Shown piece by piece: positions 12,401 to 16,009 of a stretch of 27,039 nt of DNA. The stretch is from a virus. How positions within the stretch are numbered: position 1 is the first letter of the stretch; each line of letters begins with the position of its first letter. The stretch spans positions 1 through 27,039 of the IMG/VR virus record IMGVR_UViG_3300034175_000100, one strand, 5' to 3'. The notes beneath the pieces are model-generated. The model was not told the origin of the DNA and ran no database searches. It saw only the letters and a list, made by a program, of their open reading frames with translations. Both the position numbers and the translations under genes were made by a program.

Positions 12401-14311
12401 CAGCGCCTTCCACTGCTCCTCGGTCATCGACTGGCCGTGACGCATCTCGTGCAGGAGGAACGCCCGCGACTTCAGTACCTGGTCGTTGCTGGGCGGCCGG
12501 CTCACGGCACCGAGGCTCATGCCCGCACCGGACGCCGCGCCGTACAGGCCAGCCTCGAACACGGCGTGCGGGTCGATGTTCGCGTCGACGGAGATCGGCT
12601 CGAGCACCGCCTGCACCGCTTCCTCCGCACCTTCCGCCCAGCCGTTGACGATGGCCTGGCCGATGCGGTTGCCGCCGGCCATCTCCACTGCGGCCCGGTA
12701 GTAGTCGTCCGGGCCGATGGAGCCCGATGACAGCGCCACCCGGTTCCGTGCACGCCAGGCCGTCGGGGCCCAGCGCAGGAACTCGGACGGCGCCATGATC
12801 GTCATGGACGTGCCAGCGGTGATGGCCTTGCCCTCGGCGTTGAGGCCGAAGCGCATCCCGTTGATCGTCTGTCGGGAGACGACCTCGGAGTTGCGCCACG
12901 GCATCAGCTTCTCGCCCGCGTTGCGGATCGTCTCCGTCAGCCGGTTCGGCACTGCGCCCTCGGTGGCGAACGCCGCCCGGCTGGCTGCACCGGCACGGCC
13001 GATCGCGCCTGCGAACCCGATCTGGACGACGTCGATACCGACGGAACCGATCGCGGCCGCCCACTGCTTGCCACCCTCGATGTCGTGGAAGCCGGCGATG
13101 CGGTCGTCCCACTTCTCCCCGGTGCTGGCCATCGTGGCGACGGAGCCCGTCACGTGCCCGGTGGTCCCGGCCATGTACAGCCCGATGCCCACCGGGTTCG
13201 AGAACTGCAGCACGGAGTCGGCCAGGGTGCCCGCGACGTCCGCGCCGCGCACCCACTTGTTCGCCTTCCGCTTGCCGTCGTCGTCGACCGCGTAGAACTC
13301 GGAGTTGCCGTCACCCACCTCACCGGCGTGGGCGTCGAAGCTGCCCTGCACCAGGTTGCTCACCGGGTTGATGGTGCGCAGCGCCACCCCGCTGAACTCG
13401 CTGAGTCCGGTCGTGAAGCCCTGGAACTCGCCGTACTTCTTGTTCGCCAGGGAGGAGACCTCCAGCGCGCGTGCCGTCTGCTCGGTCAGCTGGTCCTTGT
13501 TCAGGTACGCCGCACCACCACCGACGATGGCACCACCGAGACCGAACAGCAATGCACCGGGGCCCGTCCACGAACCTGCGACCGTGGCGGCCGTACCAGC
13601 GGTCAGGGCCGCACCACCCACGGCAGCGGCACCGGTGAGGAGCTCGTCGCCGCTGCCCTCGATCAGTTCCTGCTGGCGCTCCTCGACGTTCTCGCCGAAC
13701 GCCTTCTGCGCCTTGGAGTTCGTCATCAGTTCCGTGTTCGCGGAGATGACCTTGTCGACCTCGTCCCCGAGCCAGCGGTCACGGTCGGGGTCCGCGAAGA
13801 TCTTCTGCTTCGTCTTCCCGTCGAGCGTGAACTCCGCCATCATCACGTTCGCCGTGCGGGCGTCGAAGTCGGAGTAGATGTTGCCGACCTTCTTGCCGTC
13901 GTTGAAGACGTCCCCGCGGACGATGCCCTTCTTCTCGTCGTCCCACGTCGAGACACCCGTGGCATCGGGGCGGTCGAACCAGTTGTAGAAGACCGTGGCG
14001 TCTCGCTCCTCCATCGCCTGGTCCTGCATCTCGGAGAACTGCTTGAACGCCTCGGCCTGGAAGCCGGTGTCCCAGGAGTTCGAGACACCCTCCATGTTGG
14101 CGCCGGCGTACCAGGACTTCGCCGCTCCGACGTAGCCGACCTCCGGCTGGGTGACGTACGACCCGAGCAGTGATTCCGAGAAGCGGCCCTCGCCGGTGGC
14201 GACGTCGTTCGCCTGCTCAGCGACCTGGCCCAGACCGCGGGGAATGGCGGGGTTGGAGGTCTGCTTGTTGACGATGCTGTCTGAGAACCGGCCGCCAGTC
14301 TCGTCCGCCAC
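449..14311 (-). CDS. Giant 4620-aa virion-type protein with a two-barrel RNA polymerase DxDGD signature
   Basis: An uninterrupted 13.9-kb frame. I prefer the GTG at 14311: a GGAG lies 6 bases upstream, whereas the upstream TTG at 14323 has no good ribosome site and directly follows an in-frame TAG. Visible parts (GTG numbering): a repeated motif GRFS[DE]S at 7-12 and 42-47; a Gly/Ala-rich hydrophobic stretch at about 224-270 and further hydrophobic segments to about 450; a charged, probably coiled helix region near 770-830; GGDHDGDTLAP with Asp896, Asp898 and Asp900; long unassigned domains; a hydrophobic segment near 3935-3965; and a Gly/Ser/Trp/Tyr-rich linker near 4525-4575. DxDGD, preceded by VQVH with nine residues between His and the first Asp, matches the catalytic Mg2+ loop of beta-prime-like polymerases. 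Inference: an internal protein ejected with the DNA that carries its own RNA polymerase. No protease, lysozyme or Walker motif was recognised. The second barrel and its lysines could not be assigned. It lies directly upstream of the portal gene. Confidence 0.9.
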   Translation of the reverse strand: MADETGGRFSDSIVNKQTSNPAIPRGLGQVAEQANDVATGEGRFSESLLGSYVTQPEVGYVGAAKSWYAGANMEGVSNSWDTGFQAEAFKQFSEMQDQAMEERDATVFYNWFDRPDATGVSTWDDEKKGIVRGDVFNDGKKVGNIYSDFDARTANVMMAEFTLDGKTKQKIFADPDRDRWLGDEVDKVISANTELMTNSKAQKAFGENVEERQQELIEGSGDELLTGAAAVGGAALTAGTAATVAGSWTGPGALLFGLGGAIVGGGAAYLNKDQLTEQTARALEVSSLANKKYGEFQGFTTGLSEFSGVALRTINPVSNLVQGSFDAHAGEVGDGNSEFYAVDDDGKRKANKWVRGADVAGTLADSVLQFSNPVGIGLYMAGTTGHVTGSVATMASTGEKWDDRIAGFHDIEGGKQWAAAIGSVGIDVVQIGFAGAIGRAGAASRAAFATEGAVPNRLTETIRNAGEKLMPWRNSEVVSRQTINGMRFGLNAEGKAITAGTSMTIMAPSEFLRWAPTAWRARNRVALSSGSIGPDDYYRAAVEMAGGNRIGQAIVNGWAEGAEEAVQAVLEPISVDANIDPHAVFEAGLYGAASGAGMSLGAVSRPPSNDQVLKSRAFLLHEMRHGQSMTEEQWKALTPDARKRAALADDVETQRIKDALTTMAEKSQIDSARVSPIGTMARIDMRASAMARDSASANPAVDGTLVLAGFSGDKVYDGNGRMDRDLFAANHAVASMWQTLSSIVDLHAGMAVIDADLNRRLEQAQDQPEMVAQLQREIAENETVARVSKSVRAALQDIYERYRQATDTVTAEALIDDFNDLILRAHRGELTDASGAPLSDAETLRRSVEILYTRHPNIDPGSFMPLIPQVSKSLSAANANGQVQVHQSILKSLGGDHDGDTLAPMNTVTLPTEQRELLRAGAQFLPSVNEDVEIGQDADGNPIMESRAGVEVVSDPPDGEKLFIATIAGALAGKTGSVERNVAAAGLAELRTDLWNRYSPILEADALTRALTTFEREVTDGIVDARMNLITTLFNLNTAGMLDLGRRNGVAEVPWLQQQISLTWEMIQQDLAANAPELEFTPADVERDLPPEQAFLRALAVRGAATDGQTVSILLQGVNPVRESQKLHYSIYRAAVDALRGDMLPGEIQAFVELYAQLGSNMPASEMARVRGRNAIQKRVQLWMQDISNAAKEALGEDASSAMMRLANMQVRDVQVLAPGEYLMGDGNISLVQLLLKRSIEIEERSNAATIEQDDELLRKIGRLKRLANHDHTQGSRDTSAQLAFAEVFGSTQMYDLIGDASRYIGPQLTLSQVINSLANHTEETRRDQLWKWRRKAPYVMHSVKHNPPYSVAEATSAELNDYAVVIDTIAAAVQVAPRDKKARSERALAEFKAGVDQLQEMLETFRQQTGANKKTDKEILLNQMLEQNPQLAGIISKIIPDAAKLGAFAEIDGQVYAAKWVTEMLVLPPEQAAVSYLTNSWLAEWNAMGAEPGGRIYSKIKSRMLQTFYHVSQQPDGIELDRLIIAMKTATDVKALMDQINSEPMWLGDRAELLPLFDDVAEYDADPSEVWSANLPGTLQREALSNFADKTRALSVAMAKHATELATERTMIAEMRAGRTADGTRNRAKLKLAIENRVLFPDGNGPRARDRFTAKIQTGFARMHDKGKSDPDVAPFGEPLVTMDEFGVKQAIFQTADALTVFDIPDIMSNPTKLAEGPVRVNLPDGSEVFVDLSTEEGALDALENPATNELAKRVLFPTERDVNEHDTVQSYRSTTGTGLKTMLDEVDFKDLFTGVDRQLSLRQAHKYIATIEAGVRKAAIDTDEATQAEAYFPIQTMINEFAVAYTHGAFDRGANLDAVRNDLYVDVARGIQLAAALDKQGGGLLEEVVTIIKANLRGRYTRDNSGLRNVLASQTTKAIDDVLVVDAATNLFVRRSEELLAQLADPNLDAGLRVRIQTRLDTLNREVLARVDRLDLLRDSDPVQAAINMFRLTGTEVDLDRKSMIMRFLGTANRLNRFQGNYRLINKINETLAQNGFAIDDDVAITTEEWEEAGLWASTLYLAELSGRAGSTVDITPLVLGKGAAEQHRYFDPSWGSLLDGFLNKQVLKVAKEVARQAKWEPIVRPADVAGIWETSLFSEKKLGGWTELIPAKNIQAKMILASASVGLAIPVGGDLPTEAAAYVGASAYSFNEPGPEMLTNRQYGVPADGNVPWTGADFIRLNNHFAASLTLNGLDLMPEVGQAWMGEATVENSAYRVIDIARINGAIRDAIDAGTVSGPLVLEVQYFDVDSKPFAPEWANNVYFEGVGADSETALTPSLIAGTIFGVGRISKQSQQNPLDMATKGGAGYKATPIPLLSTATGYEDSTDVAEVLRSKALHMLNKEFDFGKPLPADANALYKLMKYRHLVIGEVDGVKTVWWAEQAIEWQNENEGLGISDPAFPLQRARLVPISESVSQVLLGKPGTKGFPGVDIETPFNLSDVETFPSLDNERLATLGLTRLGETTDLSEAVGLTSLLPLQDIKWSGDRYHPSITAYEQRISVFRGQQMQVRMERGEKDRPGFKIPEINARNARALEKLLGVEGLATLFARNGIPFVEARDLRELTLTEQLAKRLQALEDVNPSSVIWQHVEGVSPSPSEGILTEVVLKGGLDALKGGQRPTYEDTVIIDLDSIERAAKGDIDQAYNQALRTVKAYTKTGARIVLAHAGGGSTLRADLADHLLEGAEGYTRMGESVHFFEPQTVEGAANLTRRSLESTLTATRVFTGRSIILNAMSDRWGDASSENTTFWDLRDGQPVWQVEAMTLIPTQLANRYGEPVKGTGQLDQRSEVSDRVLDLLNSNEGRSLLRRLGGDPTGTPLYRRNANGFEEPGIRSLDDAMTRLKDVLESGHWPLEVGQELMIGDLIPTIGTDGSILFVRVGFKLPNIDQLQEQLATEFDPADPAANPGMFAIAVDELQEAWTVRPPSIIEQVDPDQMAGKSVLVKYDLSRFGKSVTEGDGWKTVRSPMPNNLAGPAEDVGSNGIRVNSFGSQKAPESKQAVEGKIDNFGWAFALSGIDFRRDMVDFMLGAKDRTTDEFARDWSAVESFLTRWSNMNLGYTAEMVAERLGDGNMMAEMAFQLNLLGEEIFGKGFVTPTTDDPFAEVTATQRLGQVMLGALLAPGVQLEHVLSTSGLVNLEDLTSGAQMRLMPPIFTDALNDFGYPQLRTMLFDRINAQFPKRSDGSRPYVLTPDFQFHIEMNNPLNGTTERVATTLQMSLEYAADENAVNYTQSKVRSTRQDFSQHVAFTGYETIGARTALERDGRETTKLFSDKGIERFSDPTGGGFWEMMRAIPEGDTSYKPWTKTMPLQRLHIMDAGKKVTSYLELIDQTEWSDNDRTAYAALQADILDELGLTWESRNEVDYLVRQFFAMPGAREENANESDMGRVAGPAALQAASLIYENVSQNLIPTSGGVVPIPHETLMRQIHEAGVWAPKTSRKRKSPLAKDWDEWVTSIFGQVEESLELFDSTFRTDNDGFAHTYKGSSIHTMEMPASMEALVDAKLMDKETNQFLTSIDPKEEALLAEPAIFDTMRATLDAITGHLPLARSESARTTPESTLAQRIEKHVQWRSKKGLQKQEKVSYRNYTERGARYLESSRDTHSFFHNMINLSVGIRLLNPALWTSAIVEVFIRNGLEGITNLAQGTSTNKVGQAVAGVAERVGMATPKFTREQMQRIERLNEAMGADNRFLATVYDQLMYQNLIEAGRGGVGTRLEKFAKFSATATSDPKFGMLAKQVAARYNEAALQYLMTTDSSIPLDVYLAQMERNPLWLRDNSEEGRVSSHTVGLNRIAQTRSMKQTVSGKLVMGGIDAMTANPKFLWNATGHLLKVPFLFTRFNANALTTMLGVGGFDQLAAMMLDGRESQFLGRVKALMRGLEYVPGQHDRIDMSDVIDSVDLIRPFTTGAITHSSLMAFGMMAGGLGLSGEDEETKRRRRLATYLGTPYYYDPRRAENDFLYADSGFLDWLPGPLESWFEVTSDGEGGARSAAQPHWIIRQFLSPVIGIERFFNTGDVRHIKWGFSDAFSMIPNSVTRLWREAEITGDALMMEAAKEHTKGTPESDGNVTQLLINTVGMYERALFENSFVNSVRNGMDKYNRNPWTLPEINKQGEIQRDPLTGAPLETTALEQFRDDETGENRVGYGARDDLDARLHAYAENSLSASLLLSLFTGQVTTDSTYFRKNMVPSQVSVTIPDKPQELAEATFLAALSGSGGLENLTMYEIETDLKAKAEAAGQWWEQPAITAQAEAIYAAQPNKNLGGGMSLLNEGSSAAFAADEAGRMSYIDADGNEQLTFRGGERVLASLAKGMIKLGDPALEGISISVPMRKEIEVKWTQELVQDGIDMGLSLKVAQSRGRRLWYGNTFEDPEATGLRAVLWDDKIPWTGKVTYNQLNTTYMMGPDGRPWATPFGRQNLLQSLGIPLPIRAVQSQTGLSRDSRGKVVDDIYGINVGLHALERVEDQEKLVVPEGTPEAFTTGKMPETGSGSGSGWKDFGSGWENWGSGYKPYKKRSYGSSGYGSSFNEYANFTRMYGLPEGESPYGNTTPFINTSNPILRRGDVRRERVWSERGRLNQWQ

Positions 14312-14357
14312 GTGGAGCTCCAACCACTACTGCCGCGGCCCGACGCCGACGAACAGG

Positions 14358-14375
14358 TGTGACCCTACAGTCACA
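14358..14375. promoter_or_regulatory. Perfect inverted repeat TGTGAC-N6-GTCACA upstream of the giant gene
   Basis: Arms TGTGAC (14358-14363) and GTCACA (14370-14375) are perfectly complementary around a 6-base spacer. The element lies about 47-64 bases upstream of the preferred GTG start of the giant gene, a typical operator or activator position. Its half-sites GTGAC/GTCAC are also the core of the GTAGTCAC repeats at 15461-15719, so one DNA-binding protein could recognise both places. That link is inference from a 5-base core. Confidence 0.4.
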
Positions 14376-14467
14376 TCAGCCACTCCCGCAGCCAAGGTCG
14401 GCGGGTGTGTCGTCTCTCCCACCTGGCGGATGCCGTGGGTGGTCAGGGCGTAGTGCGCGGGGCGCAG

Positions 14468-14516
14468 ACGCTCACTCGACAAACGAGGCGCGTGAGTCGA
14501 TCTACGGAGTGAGCGT
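14468..14516. promoter_or_regulatory. 10-bp inverted repeat in the divergent region
   Basis: ACGCTCACTC (14468-14477) and GAGTGAGCGT (14507-14516) are perfect complements separated by 29 bases. On the minus strand a TTGACC hexamer lies just before the element and a weak TAGATC follows 17 bases later, inside it; this could be a sigma-70-like promoter for the giant gene, but the -10 match is poor. The rest of 14312-14590 contains no ORF I would support. Confidence 0.35.
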
Positions 14517-14590
14517 TGAGGGGTCAAGGGGGTCTTCACCTTGCACGTTCTCGGCCAACGCCTAAGTTGTGAAAACTTTTCCGAGTGGTA

Positions 14591-14720
14591 CCAATATATA
14601 CAAAATAAACAAACAACACACTATATACCCCTTATATATATATATATATATGTATATATAAGGCAGCTCTATATGTAATTTGTAGTTTGTTAAGTTTGTT
14701 TCATTTGTGATTTTGGAATT
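14591..14720. other. AT-rich island in the divergent hub
   Basis: I count 30 G/C in these 130 bases (23%), inside a genome that otherwise looks well above 60% GC. The left part contains TAAACAAACAA, the right part has repeated TTTGT and GTTTGTTT, giving rough dyad symmetry around the TA palindrome at 14630-14663. An easily melted segment between divergent genes fits a DNA-unwinding element of an origin, an early promoter region, or both. It contains many TATA-like hexamers, so no single -10 box can be picked. Confidence 0.7.
14630..14663. repeat. (TA)n palindrome, 34 bp
   Basis: Arms CCTTATATATA (14630-14640) and TATATATAAGG (14653-14663) are perfect complements. The 12 bases between them are also alternating TA with a single G. 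The whole element can extrude as a cruciform, and its length may vary between isolates by slippage. Confidence 0.85.
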
Positions 14721-14750
14721 TCCAGGATCCTACCAGTCGGAGGTTCAGTT

Positions 14751-15068
14751 ATGACTCAGTACCAGCAAGGTATGACGTCTCGTGACATGCTTCAGTCCAT
14801 CGCATTCGATCGCCTCACATCCAAGTCGGATGACGGCAAGCTCGAAGCCATGATGCTCACCGATCTCGGTACTGCCAGTGCAGTCAACATCGGCAAGGCC
14901 GTGGACTCGTCCATCATCCGCTCTGTCCAGGCAGCTGAGTCGCTCGTCGCTCTCGGCTACGACAAGTCCGATCCCATCGTCCAGTCTCTGATGGAGTCCG
15001 GTAACGCTGTGCGTGCCACGCTCCAGAAGATCGGTGATGTCATCCCTGGTCTGCTGTCTCAGCACTAG
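14751..15068 (+). CDS. Isolated 105-aa protein of unknown function, probably highly expressed
   Basis: The ATG at 14751 follows GGAGG with a 7-base spacer. The predicted protein is short, soluble, acidic to neutral and mostly helical by eye, without Cys, membrane segments or a recognised motif; a helical stretch around SAVNIGKAVDSSIIRSV is typical of it. The gene stands alone: an AT-rich promoter-like island upstream, and an intrinsic terminator 6 bases after its stop. Its codons use GGT, CGT and TCT more than the neighbouring genes. These points suggest a strongly transcribed monocistronic unit, for example an immediate-early host-takeover protein or an abundant DNA-associated protein, but the sequence does not decide this. 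Confidence 0.8.
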   Translation: MTQYQQGMTSRDMLQSIAFDRLTSKSDDGKLEAMMLTDLGTASAVNIGKAVDSSIIRSVQAAESLVALGYDKSDPIVQSLMESGNAVRATLQKIGDVIPGLLSQH

Positions 15069-15074
15069 AAGTGT

Positions 15075-15110
15075 GGTCATATCCCTTCGGGGGTATGGCC
15101 TCTCTTCTTT
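15075..15110 (+). terminator. Intrinsic terminator with TTCG tetraloop
   Basis: An 11-bp stem GGTCATATCCC (15075-15085) / GGGGTATGGCC (15090-15100), with two T-G wobbles, closes a TTCG loop. It is followed by the T-rich run TCTCTTCTTTTAT. This is a canonical rho-independent terminator ending the 105-aa gene, 6 bases after its stop codon. Confidence 0.9.
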
Positions 15111-15224
15111 TATGCTTCGCTTTTAGTATCGGTTGCTACCTGACCTTTAGGTCTTAGATGCTCTGCTCTCTTTTTTATGTTCGCCTCTGCGTGTTTCGAT
15201 TCGACTACACGACTTGATATCACT

Positions 15225-15296
15225 ATTCGTCTAGTCGCGTGACGTTTGCGCTAAGGCTACTTAGCGACCGGAACCCTACTAACGAATCACGTAGGG
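15225..15296 (+). ncRNA. Candidate structured RNA with pseudoknot geometry
   Basis: ATTCGT (15225-15230) can pair with ACGAAT (15282-15287), which lies in the loop of a second hairpin CCCTAC (15274-15279) / GTAGGG (15291-15296). That is the geometry of a pseudoknot. Between the first arms sits a perfect 7-bp hairpin CGCTAAG-GCTA-CTTAGCG (15249-15266). The strand is assumed from the flanking rightward gene. No known RNA family was recognised. Confidence 0.35.
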
Positions 15297-15309
15297 GTGT
15301 ACATATTTT

Positions 15310-15402
15310 GAGAGCAGATGCATCGCAAGACATGAAGACTGCTGGCAGTCTCAGGTCTTAAGCAATCGATACCACTGTGCGTTAGCACAAGTCGAAGCTC
15401 TC
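15310..15402 (+). ncRNA. Candidate 93-nt RNA, three-way junction
   Basis: A closing helix GAGAGC/GCTCTC (15310-15315 with 15397-15402) encloses two arms. Arm one nests ATCG/CGAT (15322-15325, 15367-15370), AAGAC/GTCTT (15327-15331, 15355-15359) and AGACTG-CTGG-CAGTCT (15336-15351). Arm two is TGTGC-GTTA-GCACA (15376-15389). All helices are perfect Watson-Crick pairs. It does not fold as a tRNA. The overall plan (terminal helix plus two arms) invites comparison with packaging RNA of phi29-like phages, but nothing in the primary sequence shows homology. It could also act as a DNA structure. Confidence 0.4.
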
Positions 15403-15444
15403 CTGCCGGCGACACGCCAGGCCACCTTCACTACGTGGCTGATT

Positions 15445-15459
15445 CACCCGGCACGGGTG
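15445..15459. promoter_or_regulatory. Short hairpin, 6-bp stem with 3-base loop
   Basis: CACCCG (15445-15450), loop GCA, CGGGTG (15454-15459). It directly abuts the first GTAGTCAC repeat. A related shorter hairpin GGCG-ACA-CGCC lies at 15408-15418. Small stems with three-base loops are the form of promoter used by the N4 virion RNA polymerase; applying this here is speculation, since the polymerase signature in this phage belongs to another fold. Confidence 0.25.
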
Positions 15460-15460
15460 T

Positions 15461-15719
15461 GTAGTCACGTAGTCACCGTGTAGTCACCCCGGGTGACTAC
15501 ACCTCGAGACACTGTTTCCGCAGGTCAGAGGCCTGCGGCCGCCAATGTAGTCACGTAGTCACCCAAACTGGGGAAACTTCCTGAGATCTCTCAGCTAAAG
15601 TTTCCCTGTTTTGGGTGACTACGTGACTACATCGGGGGTTGCAAGCCTCTGACCTGCAGGTTTGATGTAGTCACCCTGTAGTCACCCTCCCATGCAGGGT
15701 GACTACATGTGCTGACTAC
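15461..15719. repeat. Array of GTAGTCAC sites (iteron-like), 11 exact copies
   Basis: Forward copies start at 15461, 15469, 15480, 15547, 15555, 15667 and 15678; inverted copies (GTGACTAC) start at 15493, 15615, 15623 and 15699; a 7-of-8 inverted copy ends at 15719. Three pairs are back-to-back with exact 8-base period (15461/15469, 15547/15555, 15615/15623). Most copies are followed by CC (or preceded by GG when inverted). The copies form palindromes: 12-bp arms around one base at 15478-15502, and 14-bp arms at 15665-15678/15695-15708. This looks like a binding array for one protein, as in replication origins, partition sites or multi-site promoters. It is not CRISPR. Confidence 0.9.
15520..15657. 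repeat. 138-bp nested palindrome
   Basis: Four perfect arm pairs are nested around one centre: 13 bp (15520-15532 / 15645-15657, GCAGGTCAGAGGC), 23 bp (15545-15567 / 15610-15632, containing two GTAGTCAC copies), 9 bp (15571-15579 / 15598-15606, GGGAAACTT) and 6 bp (15581-15586 / 15589-15594, CTGAGA), with short unpaired gaps. In total 51 bp pair on each side. Such a structure can form a large cruciform in DNA or a long hairpin in RNA. Confidence 0.9.
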
Positions 15720-15749
15720 AACCGGCCTTTGCCCCTTACATCTGGGCAG

Positions 15750-15894
15750 CAACCCTCAACCTCAAGTCGAGGGTTGTCTCCTGTCCTCCTCATCCTCAGC
15801 ACCACTTGGTCAGTTCTCCTGCGTACCAGGTGGAACGCTGCCATGCTGGCTGCTGCCGACGGGCCACGCTTGGCCCCTGCTTCTGCTGAAGCAG
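15750..15894. other. Series of four hairpins after the repeat array
   Basis: CAACCCTC/GAGGGTTG (15750-15757, 15769-15776), a 9-bp stem with one wobble CCACTTGGT/ACCAGGTGG (about 15802-15833), GGGCCA-CGCT-TGGCCC (15861-15876) and, with no gap, CTGCTTC-TGCT-GAAGCAG (15877-15894). The last two are perfect 4-base-loop hairpins placed back to back. They could terminate transcription, protect a transcript, or serve as single-strand initiation structures. Confidence 0.55.
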
Positions 15895-15897
15895 ATA

Positions 15898-15966
15898 GGG
15901 AAAGAACTATTTAAGGGAAAGAAAGGGGAAAGGGAAAGGGATTAGGGAAAGGGATAGGGGAGGGAA
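15898..15966 (+). other. Polypurine, G-quadruplex-forming tract
   Basis: Nine runs of three or four G lie within about 70 bases (starts near 15898, 15915, 15925, 15932, 15938, 15945, 15951, 15957 and 15962). From 15925 on, the linkers are only 1-4 bases (AAA, AAA, ATTA, AAA, ATA, A). GGGAAA occurs five times. The G-rich strand is the coding strand of the rightward genes and the tract ends about 45 bases before the ATG at 16010, so a quadruplex could form in the leader RNA or the non-template strand. Confidence 0.75.
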
Positions 15967-16009
15967 GTAGCACAAGCTACGACCGACACTCAAGGGAAGG
16001 ACGCAAGCA

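Larger units (their letters stand above)
15111..16009. other. Non-coding, hairpin-packed block of about 0.9 kb
   Basis: No credible gene is present: short frames here lack ribosome sites and run through repeats. Instead it holds, in order, small hairpins (GACCT-TT-AGGTC near 15142; CGTGT/ACACG at 15190-15211), a pseudoknot-like element, a three-way-junction-like element, a run of short hairpins at 15406-15459, the GTAGTCAC array with its nested palindrome, four more hairpins at 15750-15894, and a G-rich purine tract. In a phage that otherwise packs genes end to end, this much unused DNA implies a cis-acting role: replication origin, promoters, packaging or partition sites, or non-coding RNAs. 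Confidence 0.8.

Noticed and set aside
14324-14565. Frames in the divergent region (for example 14359-14565 plus, 14327-14539 minus)
   Set aside because: No ribosome sites, basic/Pro/Gly-rich shadow composition, and overlap with the inverted repeats; more likely regulatory DNA.
15461-15719. CRISPR array
   Set aside because: Repeats are only 8 bases, occur in both orientations and lack uniform spacers; no Cas genes are present.
15699-15945. Short plus-strand frames 15699-15914 and 15709-15945
   Set aside because: No ribosome sites; they run from the repeat array through hairpins into the purine tract, and the predicted peptides have low-quality composition.
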